Of a DNA stretch of 12,054 bases, positions 1-5,684 are shown one piece after another. Made by a program: the position numbers and the translations under genes. The stretch is taken from positions 1 to 12,054 of the forward strand of contig JAURQY010000039.1 of assembly GCA_030835875.1 (NCBI GenBank). Reading direction: 5' to 3'. Position 1 is the stretch's first letter. Every line of letters starts with the position of its first letter. The DNA comes from Nitriliruptorales bacterium (GTDB lineage: Bacteria; Actinomycetota; Nitriliruptoria; Nitriliruptorales; Nitriliruptoraceae). The notes under the pieces are model-generated. The model was not told where the DNA came from. It searched no databases and saw only the letters and a list, made by a program, of their open reading frames with translations.

Positions 1-212
1 GCACTCAGAGAGGAGTGCAGCGCCGGATCCACACCGAGTGGCGCGCTCCGTCGCACGAGTTGCGACGACCTCGCACGTCGGCCCATCGGTGGATGGCCGT
101 CCACGCGGTGCTCGCATCGACCCTGAACGGCATCGGTCACGCCGACCTGGTGCGCAGACCGGCGATGGGCGCTCCGCTCCTGCGGTGAGGTCGAGGCGCC
201 GAGTCTGCCGCG

Positions 213-278
213 CCGTCCACACGCTCGCAGAACCCTCGTCCACAGATTGACCCCCTTGTCCACAGAGCCTGTGGACGG
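213..278. promoter_or_regulatory. Cluster of four DnaA boxes
   Basis: Four boxes lie within 66 bp: ccgtccaca at 213-221, tcgtccaca at 236-244, ttgtccaca at 256-264 (a perfect actinobacterial box) and an inverted tgtggacgg at 270-278. Weaker matches flank the cluster: ccgtccacg at 97-105 and ccgtccacc at 315-323. The ccgtccaca variant also occurs in the dnaA-dnaN spacer (inverted, 5475-5483), so both sites could be read by the same DnaA. This may be a second origin element or a DnaA-titration site. No clearly AT-rich unwinding element adjoins it. The boxes are seen directly; the function is inferred. Confidence 0.6.
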
Positions 279-409
279 CCGTCATCGGAGAGCCGGCACT
301 CGGTCGCGTTCATCCCGTCCACCGCTTCCCCGGGGGAGGCCCGTCGATGCGCTCCAATGGCAATGGCCCAGCGACCGCTCAGCGGGGATCTCGTCGCCTC
401 CGTGACCCC

Positions 410-449
410 AGGTCCTCGTCGCTGCGCCGAAAGCTCGTCGGGAGGACCT
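410..449. repeat. Inverted repeat, 8-bp arms
   Basis: aggtcctc at 410-417 is matched by its exact reverse complement at 442-449, with a 24-nt loop. There is no T-run on either side. The function is unknown, and an 8-bp match in GC-rich DNA could be chance. Confidence 0.35.
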
Positions 450-560
450 CAGCTTGGCCGCGCCCTGTGAGCTGATCGACGGCTCTCTGCCCGACCTCCG
501 GCTTCCGCTCAACCCGCGACCACCCACCCGCGGGCGACGCAGCGGAGCACCGATGGCCGC

Positions 561-604
561 ACCCTGAACCTCACGAAGGGAACTACAGGCAAGAGGTTCA
601 GGGT
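561..604. repeat. Inverted repeat, 12-bp perfect arms
   Basis: accctgaacctc at 561-572 pairs perfectly with gaggttcagggt at 593-604 across a 20-nt loop. The nonamer accctgaac also occurs alone near 119-127. No U-tract follows on either strand, so it is not a classical terminator. It could be a protein-binding site or the stem of a small RNA. It lies 35 bp from the terminator of the leftward operon. Confidence 0.5.
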
Positions 605-638
605 CCTGCGAGCGCCGCAACGGTCGGACCCAGAACGA

Positions 639-672
639 CGAGGAGGGCGCCGGATCCCCGGCGCCCTCCTCG
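639..672 (-). terminator. Terminator of the rpmH-jag operon
   Basis: A perfect 15-bp inverted repeat (639-653 with 658-672, loop 654-657) lies 20 nt beyond the jag stop codon. On the leftward transcript the very GC-rich stem is followed by a short U-containing stretch (UUCU within the next few bases). A second perfect 11-bp repeat (619-629 with 682-692) encloses it, giving a nested structure. The stem is near-symmetric and could also stop rightward transcription. Confidence 0.8.
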
Positions 673-691
673 ATCCTTCGCGTCCGACCGT

Positions 692-1513
692 TCAGTCGTC
701 GGCGAGCTCGATCACGATCCGACGAGCGGGCTCGCGGCCGTGGCTCGTGCTGGTGACGCCCTGGGTCTCGGAGACCCGCTGGTGCACGAGGCGGCGCTCG
801 ATCGCGTCCATCGGCTCGAGCCGCTGCGGCTCGCCAGTCTCCAGGACATCAGCGACCGCCTCGTCCGCCCGTTCGAGCAGCTTCTCGAGGCGTCGCGCGC
901 GGTACCCGTCGACGTCGACCAGGACCCGGGAGCGTCGCTCGAAACGACGCTGCATCGCCGTCCGGACGAGCTCCTGGACCGCGTCCAGGGTCTGTCCGCG
1001 TCGCCCGATGAGGACGCCCTCCTCGAGGCCGACGACCTCGACCTCGGCGTGCGCGTCCTGGATGCTGATGCGCAGATCGCCGGGGAGGTCCATCGCGTCG
1101 AGGAGCCCCTCGAGCAGGTCCGCCGCGGCCTCCGCCTCCTCGTCGAGCTCCGCAGGGTCGATCGCCGGGGCGTCCGACGATGCACGCGGTGCCCGGTCGC
1201 GAGGTGCTGTGTCCCCCTCGGTGTCCCGAGCACCCTCGCCACCGCGGCTGGCGGCCGCCGGCTCGGGCTCCGGCTCCGGCTCCACGTCCGCGGCGACATC
1301 CTCCTCGGTCGTCGGGGCGGCTTCCGCGTCGCCCTCCTCGAGCTCGAGCTCGAGCGGGAGGCAATCGACGCCGACCTGGCTGCCATCGAGCGAGACCGTC
1401 ACCTCCAGACGCTCGACATCGACATCGAGTGCATCCCCGAGCGCGCGGGTGAGCGCCTCACGGAACACATCCTGCTTCGGCGCTCGCTGGCGCCCTCCTC
1501 GTCGTGCTGCCAC
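692..1513 (-). CDS. jag: Jag/KhpB family RNA-binding protein (KH + R3H)
   Basis: A 273-residue cytoplasmic RNA-binding protein of the Jag/KhpB family, which pairs with KhpA in some bacteria and influences cell division and envelope growth. Residues about 15-50 resemble a short Jag-N-like domain. Residues about 55-128 form a strongly acidic, low-complexity linker with an alternating Glu-Pro run at 78-85. A KH domain follows with its GxxG loop at 170-173 (GRRG), then an R3H domain at about 225-270 with the Arg-x3-His signature at R240 and H244. The GTG start at 1513 has a GAGAGGA ribosome binding site a few bases upstream. The gene begins 31 nt after yidC and is the last gene of the leftward operon. 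Its order after yidC is conserved widely. The exact cellular role in this organism is inferred from the family. Confidence 0.93.
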   Translation of the reverse strand: MAARRGGRQRAPKQDVFREALTRALGDALDVDVERLEVTVSLDGSQVGVDCLPLELELEEGDAEAAPTTEEDVAADVEPEPEPEPAAASRGGEGARDTEGDTAPRDRAPRASSDAPAIDPAELDEEAEAAADLLEGLLDAMDLPGDLRISIQDAHAEVEVVGLEEGVLIGRRGQTLDAVQELVRTAMQRRFERRSRVLVDVDGYRARRLEKLLERADEAVADVLETGEPQRLEPMDAIERRLVHQRVSETQGVTSTSHGREPARRIVIELADD

Positions 1514-1544
1514 GTGGGTTCCTCTCGTGTCGGTGGATCGGTGG

Positions 1545-2573
1545 TCAGCGGCCGCCGCGACGGGGGAGTCGCGGACGACCGGACCGGTCGCCGCTGCCGT
1601 TAGAAGAATTCTCTACTTCGGAGGTGGTGTCCGAGGGGCCTGAACTTCCCGGGCCCTTCCCGGTCGCCTTGCCCTTGCCGTCTCCCTTGTCTGTGCCCTT
1701 GCCTGTGCCCTTGCCTGTTCCCTGGGCGCCCTTCCCGTCGGCGGGCTTCCCCGACGTCGCGCCGCGCGCCGGACCCGACGGCGCCGCACCGGGGCCGCCG
1801 GACTGCGCTGCACGATTCGCGTCGGCCTCATCGAGCTTCGTGCCCTCGCGGAGGATGATGGCCTGCTGGACGATCTGCCACAGGTTGGTGGTCACCCAGT
1901 AGAGGAGGATGCCGAGTGGGAAGTTGAAGGAGACGGCTGCGAGGAAGACCGGCATGACGTAGAGCAGCACCTTCTGCTGCTGCGCCATCGGGTTGTCGGC
2001 CATCATGGCCTTGTTGCGGGCCATCATCTGCTTCTGCGAGAAGAACATCGTCCCCGACATCAGGACGATGAGGAGCCAGCCCGGCCATCCCGCGGCACTC
2101 ACCATCTTCTCGAGACCGCCGGCGCTCGCCTCGGTGAAGAAGTAGAACGGCGCGCCCGTCAGGTCCGGGTTGCCGTTGAGCGTCCAGAACAGGGCGAGGA
2201 AGACCGGCGCCTGCGCGAGCAGCGGGAGGCAGCTCGCCGCAGGGTTCGCGCCCTCCTGCTGGTAGAGCGCCATCATCTCCTGCTGCTGCTTCTGCTTGCG
2301 CGCCCGGTACTTCTCCGGGTCCTTGCGCATCATCTCGCGGTCGGTCCGGTACTTCTCCTGGATCGCCTTGATCTGCGGCTGGAGCTTCTGCATCGCCTTC
2401 ATCGACCGGGTCTGCTTGATCGCGAGCGGCAGGAGCAGGATGCGGACGAGCAGCGTCAGCCCGATGATCGCCCAGCCCCACGAGTGCACGCCGACGACCG
2501 GCTCGACGAGGTCGTGGATGAACAGCAGGACCGCACCGAACGCGTCGAGGACGGGCGCGAAGAACTCACTCAT
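1545..2573 (-). CDS. yidC: Membrane protein insertase YidC/Oxa1
   Basis: A 342-residue insertase that places proteins into the cytoplasmic membrane, alone or with SecYEG. It is the short Gram-positive/actinobacterial form, without the large extracytoplasmic P1 domain of proteobacteria. Hydrophobic segments are visible at about 10-28, 32-53, 112-132, 163-178 and 202-240. R44 in the LLVRILLLPL segment matches the conserved groove arginine. A charged Lys/Gln-rich cytoplasmic hairpin spans 55-105. The C-terminus (about 250-342) is a hydrophilic tail with a Gly-Lys-Thr repeat and an Arg-rich end, which probably contacts the ribosome. The ATG at 2573 has AGGAG six bases upstream, and the gene start overlaps the yidD stop by 8 nt, implying coupled translation. 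Confidence 0.97.
   Translation of the reverse strand: MSEFFAPVLDAFGAVLLFIHDLVEPVVGVHSWGWAIIGLTLLVRILLLPLAIKQTRSMKAMQKLQPQIKAIQEKYRTDREMMRKDPEKYRARKQKQQQEMMALYQQEGANPAASCLPLLAQAPVFLALFWTLNGNPDLTGAPFYFFTEASAGGLEKMVSAAGWPGWLLIVLMSGTMFFSQKQMMARNKAMMADNPMAQQQKVLLYVMPVFLAAVSFNFPLGILLYWVTTNLWQIVQQAIILREGTKLDEADANRAAQSGGPGAAPSGPARGATSGKPADGKGAQGTGKGTGKGTDKGDGKGKATGKGPGSSGPSDTTSEVENSSNGSGDRSGRPRLPRRGGR
1653..1721 (-). repeat. Tandem repeat encoding the YidC Gly/Lys tail
   Basis: Short imperfect tandem repeats encode YidC residues 285-307 as alternating Gly, Lys, Thr and Asp. The clearest unit is the 12-mer ctgtgcccttgc, present twice in succession at 1691-1702 and 1703-1714, with degenerate copies on either side. 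The 12-bp and 6-bp periods keep frame, so copy number could vary by slippage without breaking the gene. Confidence 0.7.
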
Positions 2574-2877
2574 GACGGGCTCCTGACGGCATGCTGGGCC
2601 GGGCGGCGCTGCTCACGCCGTCGCTGTTCCGGACGGGCGGGACGGGGTCGTTGCCGCCGGCGCTCCAGGGGTGGCACCGCAGCAGGCGGCCCCCCGCGAG
2701 CGCGCTCCCACGCAGTGGGCCGTGGACGCGCAGCGCCTCGACGGCGTACGTGGAGCAGGACGGGTAGTAGCGGCAGCGGGGCTGGCGGAACACCGCCGTC
2801 GCACGCCACAGATGGACGGGTGCGAGCAGGACCGCGATCGCTGCACGCCGCGCCGCAGCCGCCGTGCGGCCGATCAT
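2566..2877 (-). CDS. yidD: Membrane protein insertion efficiency factor YidD
   Basis: A 103-residue small protein of the YidD family (formerly DUF37), which sits at the inner face of the membrane and assists YidC-dependent insertion. The family core is clear: an amphipathic N-terminal helix at about 8-30, then CRYYPSCS with C35 and C41, then RCHPWSAGGNDPVP with C68 at about 67-80. The start is the ATG at 2877, which overlaps the rnpA stop as ATGA. The frame runs further upstream without a stop, but the extension has no family match and overlaps rnpA. The last 8 nt overlap the yidC start. There is no clear ribosome binding site, so translation is probably coupled to rnpA. Confidence 0.93.
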   Translation of the reverse strand: MIGRTAAAARRAAIAVLLAPVHLWRATAVFRQPRCRYYPSCSTYAVEALRVHGPLRGSALAGGRLLRCHPWSAGGNDPVPPVRNSDGVSSAARPSMPSGARHE

Positions 2878-3233
2878 GCGTCGACCGCACCGAGTCGAAG
2901 GGCGAGGCGCTCGAGTTCCGCACCGACCGCCCCGAGGTCGCTCGCGGCGCAGGCGGCGCGGGCGACGAGCACGACGTCGAGTCCATCCTGCCAGGCGAGC
3001 GAGCGGGCCGCCTCGCGGAGGAGCCGCTTCGCGCGGTTCCGTCGCACGGCCCCGCCGACACGCCGGGAGGCTACGACGGTGCAACGGGCGCGCGTCGGGG
3101 ACCCCTCACGGCGAAGCACGTGCACCGCGAGGAGATCGCCGGACCGGCTGCGACCTCGACGGAGGACCGCCGTGATGTCCGCGGACCGGGACAGCCGGTC
3201 GGGGCGGCCACCATCCGCCGGCATGGTCGCCAT
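2874..3233 (-). CDS. rnpA: Ribonuclease P protein component
   Basis: The protein subunit of RNase P, which helps the catalytic RNA remove 5' leaders from pre-tRNAs. It is 119 residues long from the start used here. The N-terminal RLSRSADI region (about 13-20) and the basic signature RRNRAKRLLREAAR (64-77, with R65, N66, R67 and R70) are diagnostic. The start is uncertain. The ATG at 3233 gives a normal-length N-terminus; the ATG at 3224 has a slightly better GATGG site upstream; the GTG at 3251 overlaps the rpmH stop as GTGA and would add six residues. The stop overlaps the yidD start as ATGA. Co-transcription with rpmH is usual for the family. Confidence 0.95.
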   Translation of the reverse strand: MATMPADGGRPDRLSRSADITAVLRRGRSRSGDLLAVHVLRREGSPTRARCTVVASRRVGGAVRRNRAKRLLREAARSLAWQDGLDVVLVARAACAASDLGAVGAELERLALRLGAVDA

Positions 3234-3247
3234 CAGGGCGACGAGTG

Positions 3248-3382
3248 TCACGCGGTGAGCTTGGCGCGACCCCGGCTCCGGCGAGCCTTGATGATGGCGC
3301 GACCGGCGCGCGTGCGCATGCGGGAACGGAAGCCGTGCTTGCGCGAGCGGCGGCGGTTGTTCGGCTGATAGGTGCGCTTCAT
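3248..3382 (-). CDS. rpmH: 50S ribosomal protein L34
   Basis: A complete 44-residue, highly basic L34 protein of the large ribosomal subunit. It begins MKRTYQPNNRRRSRKHGF and ends in GRAKLTA, closely matching the family along its full length. The ATG at 3382 is preceded by GAGAGGA about 11 bases upstream, a spacing slightly longer than average. It is the first gene of the leftward operon and diverges from dnaA, as in most bacteria. Confidence 0.98.
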   Translation of the reverse strand: MKRTYQPNNRRRSRKHGFRSRMRTRAGRAIIKARRSRGRAKLTA

Positions 3383-3511
3383 CGCGAGCGACTTCCTCTC
3401 GGGTCACGCGGCCGGTCGTCGACCGTTCGGCGCGTGACGGGCACGGCGGCGGAGCATCGGGGACGGTGCGGTGCGCAGCGGCCGGGCGATGCCGGGTGTG
3501 CGGCGGTGCCC

Positions 3512-3558
3512 CGGGGTGCCGTGCGATGCGGGCACGGTACCCCGACGTGCACCGTGCC
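3512..3558. repeat. Hairpin with a competing alternative pairing
   Basis: The 13-base arm cggggtgccgtgc at 3512-3524 pairs with 3532-3544 (12 Watson-Crick pairs plus one G-U on the plus strand; loop 3525-3531). The 8-base segment ggcacggt at 3531-3538 can instead pair perfectly with accgtgcc at 3551-3558. The two structures exclude each other. The element lies between the rpmH and dnaA genes and may act as an insulator, terminator or binding site. The function is inferred. Confidence 0.5.
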
Positions 3559-3594
3559 GGCAAGGCCGGGACCGTCCGGTGCGGAACGATCCGG

Positions 3595-3624
3595 TTGCGG
3601 GGCCTGACGACACGGTGTTAGGTT
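3595..3624 (+). promoter_or_regulatory. Possible dnaA promoter
   Basis: TTGCGG at 3595-3600 and TAGGTT at 3619-3624 are separated by 18 bp and lie about 205 bp before the dnaA start. Each matches the housekeeping consensus at three of six positions, including TTG and the TA...T frame. It is the most AT-rich patch in the spacer, but the evidence is weak. Confidence 0.3.
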
Positions 3625-3796
3625 CGCGCGTCCGCCGTCCGGGCGGGTCGATCGTGTGCGGAGCACTCCTTCCCCACCGCACCGTCGTCACCCGGGTACG
3701 GCTCCGCACCGTCCGGACCGGGCTCCGCCCATGGCCGCGACCGTCGCGGGGACGGGGGCGGTGGTGGATGACGACCGATCAGGGGCACACCCATCG

Positions 3797-3832
3797 GGTG
3801 TGGAGGAGTGTGGTGTGGAGGACTCGACGGTG
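3797..3832 (+). promoter_or_regulatory. Duplicated ribosome binding site and start codon of dnaA
   Basis: The 11-mer ggtgtggagga occurs at 3797-3807 and again at 3812-3822, a 15-nt period. Each copy supplies a strong purine-rich ribosome binding site placed 6-7 bases before an in-frame GTG (3815 and 3830). Both starts are therefore plausible and would give DnaA proteins differing by five N-terminal residues. Confidence 0.6.
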
Positions 3833-5407
3833 ACCGACCCGGATGGCCTGTGGCGCACCGGGCTCACTCGGATCCTTCCGAGCATCGACTCGCCGGTGCA
3901 ACGACGCTGGCTCGAGTCGACGCACCCGGTCGGATTCTCCGATGGGACGCTCGTGGTCGCGAGCCCGCACGGCTTCGCACGCGACTGGCTCGAGCGGTCC
4001 TGCGGTGACCTCATCCGGGAGCAGTTGAGCGACCTCGCGGGCCACCCGATCGGCATCGTGATCACGGTCCAGACGCAGCCGGAGGCGGCCGCCGAGTCCT
4101 CCGTCTCACGCGACGAGCTCGTGACCCACGCCGCCGCCGCGCGCTCGGAGCTCGGCCTCGCCCACGTCGCAGCGAGCCACCGGCCGGTCGCGGAGGAGGT
4201 CACCCGCGGCGCCGTCGACGAGTACGACGCGCTCGCCCGCCTCGACCACCTCGACGAGAACCCGCTCTACGACCCGCCGCTCCAGGCGCCGGGCCGACCG
4301 GCCGGGCCGACCGTCGCGATCTCGGACGCGCCGACGTCGCGGATCCGCAGCGACGACCTCGAGCCCGACACACGCCTCAACCCGCGCTACAACTTCGACG
4401 ACTTCGTCATCGGTGCGTCGAACCGCTTCGCGCATGCTGCGGCCAACGCCGTCGCGGAGACCCCCGCGAAGTCCTACAACCCGCTCTTCGTCTACGGCGG
4501 TGCCGGGCTCGGCAAGACGCACCTGCTCCACGCCATCGGCCACTACGTGCGCAAGCTCTACCCGCGCCTCAAGGTCCGCTACGTCACCACCGAGCAGTTC
4601 ACGAACGAGTTCATCAACGCGATCCGTGACGACTCGATCACCGCCTTCCAGCGGCTCTACCGGATGACCGACGTGCTGCTCGTCGATGACGTCCAGTTCC
4701 TGCAGTCCAAGGAGCGCACCCAGGAGGAGTTCTTCCACACCTTCAACGCGCTCCACAACGCCGAGAAGCAGATCGTGCTCTCGAGCGACCGGCCGCCGAA
4801 GCAGATCGGGCAGCTCGAGGACCGGCTCCGCAGCCGCTTCGAGTGGGGCCTGATGACCGACATCCAGCCACCCGACCTCGAGACGCGCATCGCCATCCTG
4901 CGCAAGAAGGCCGAGTCGGACCGGCTCGGGGTGAGCGACGCGGTGCTCGAGGTCATCGCGACGAAGGTCGCGTCCAACATCCGTGAGCTCGAGGGGGCGC
5001 TCATCCGCGTCTCCGCGTTCGCGAGCCTCCAGCGCGCACCCGCTGACGTGCAGATGGCCGAGTACGTCCTCAAGGATCTCTTCCCCGACGGCCGCGACCG
5101 GGTCATCTCGGTCCAGGACATCATCGACGAGGTCGCGACGTACTTCTCGATCACCGCGGAGGAGCTCTGCTCGGCGTCGCGCAGCCGGCAGCTGGTCAAC
5201 GCGCGGCAGATCGCGATGTACCTCACGCGTGAGCTGACCGACCTCTCCCTGCCGCGGATCGGCCGTGCGTTCGGGAACCGTGACCACTCGACGGTCATGC
5301 ACGCGACGCAGAAGATCACCGGCCTGATGACCGAGCGACGGGTCACCTACGACCAGGTGCAGGAGCTCACGAACCGGATCACGTCGACCACACGGTCGGT
5401 CCGATGA
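3830..5407 (+). CDS. dnaA: Chromosomal replication initiator DnaA
   Basis: The AAA+ initiator that binds DnaA boxes and opens oriC; 525 residues from the GTG at 3830. Domain I (about 6-81) is the helicase/partner-binding region, followed by a variable acidic linker (about 82-180). Domain III begins at L183-N184. Walker A is GGAGLGKT at 223-230 (K229), Walker B has D286 and D287, and the Box VII arginine region is RLRSRF at 332-337. Domain IV carries the DnaA-box recognition signature GNRDHST at 482-488. The start choice rests on a GGAGGA site seven bases upstream and on the N-terminus VTDPDGLW, which resembles other actinobacterial DnaA proteins. The GTG at 3815 (five residues longer) is nearly as good. 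The gene diverges from rpmH and is followed by the probable oriC. Confidence 0.98.
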   Translation: MTDPDGLWRTGLTRILPSIDSPVQRRWLESTHPVGFSDGTLVVASPHGFARDWLERSCGDLIREQLSDLAGHPIGIVITVQTQPEAAAESSVSRDELVTHAAAARSELGLAHVAASHRPVAEEVTRGAVDEYDALARLDHLDENPLYDPPLQAPGRPAGPTVAISDAPTSRIRSDDLEPDTRLNPRYNFDDFVIGASNRFAHAAANAVAETPAKSYNPLFVYGGAGLGKTHLLHAIGHYVRKLYPRLKVRYVTTEQFTNEFINAIRDDSITAFQRLYRMTDVLLVDDVQFLQSKERTQEEFFHTFNALHNAEKQIVLSSDRPPKQIGQLEDRLRSRFEWGLMTDIQPPDLETRIAILRKKAESDRLGVSDAVLEVIATKVASNIRELEGALIRVSAFASLQRAPADVQMAEYVLKDLFPDGRDRVISVQDIIDEVATYFSITAEELCSASRSRQLVNARQIAMYLTRELTDLSLPRIGRAFGNRDHSTVMHATQKITGLMTERRVTYDQVQELTNRITSTTRSVR

Positions 5408-5684
5408 GCCTCACCTCGGGCTGTCGGCTGACGGTGGACACACTGGGGACGAGCAGCACGACTTCCGGTACGTCTGTGGACGGACGCGACCAGCACGTTA
5501 TGACTGTGGACACGACCGCCGTCCGTCCCCTGTCCGTCCTCACCCCCTTCACCCGCCTGACCTGCGACGATACACATCGCCCACAGTTCCCACACCCCCT
5601 ACTGAGACGACGAGTTCTCTCTCAGAGGACACACTTCTTCATCACGGCTGGGGATGACACCACCGGGGATCACAGGAGGATCGC
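5408..5684. other. Probable oriC in the dnaA-dnaN spacer
   Basis: This 277-bp gene-free spacer is the usual place of actinobacterial oriC. Inverted-orientation DnaA boxes occur at 5433-5441 (ggtggacac), 5475-5483 (tgtggacgg) and 5505-5513 (tgtggacac). A weak forward match lies at 5577-5585 (tcgcccaca). A direct repeat of gtccgtcc at 5521-5528 and 5532-5539 has an 11-bp, one-helical-turn period. The stretch 5611-5650 is nearly half A+T in an otherwise very GC-rich window and could be the unwinding element. A 6-bp inverted repeat (5602-5607 with 5620-5625) is also present. None of the boxes is perfect, and there are few of them compared with Streptomyces. The dnaN promoter must also lie here. 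Confidence 0.7.

Larger units (their letters stand above)
1..691. other. Gene-free region left of jag
   Basis: No open reading frame here resembles a known protein. The short frames (for example 38-250 plus and 282-620 minus) are Arg/Ser/Pro-rich and look like chance frames in GC-rich DNA. In most actinobacteria rsmG, parA and parB follow jag directly, so rsmG would be expected here and is not seen. The stretch instead carries a DnaA-box cluster (213-278), inverted repeats at 410-449 and 561-604, and the terminator of the leftward operon at 639-672. No canonical parS site (GTTTCACGTGAAAC) is present. This is either a regulatory or origin-related spacer, or the edge of a rearrangement. Confidence 0.7.
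3383..3829. promoter_or_regulatory. Divergent rpmH/dnaA control region
   Basis: This 447-bp spacer separates leftward rpmH from rightward dnaA and must carry promoters for both. It holds a strong inverted repeat (3512-3544), a possible dnaA promoter (3595-3624) and a duplicated ribosome binding site just before dnaA. I see no good DnaA box upstream of the start-site repeats. An ATG at 3731 in the dnaA frame lacks a ribosome binding site, and the translated extension has no resemblance to DnaA, so I treat it as untranslated. Confidence 0.7.

Noticed and set aside
38..620. Small open frames in the gene-free region
   Set aside because: Their compositions are biased to Arg, Ser, Pro and Gly, they lack ribosome binding sites, and they overlap each other on opposite strands. 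No known protein is recognisable, including rsmG.
3656..3829. Upstream in-frame extension of dnaA, including an ATG at 3731
   Set aside because: There is no ribosome binding site, the translation does not resemble DnaA domain I, and the strong sites at 3802-3822 point to starts at 3815 or 3830.
4106..5302. Open frame of 398 codons antisense to dnaA
   Set aside because: It has shadow-type composition and lies wholly inside dnaA, whose motifs are unambiguous.
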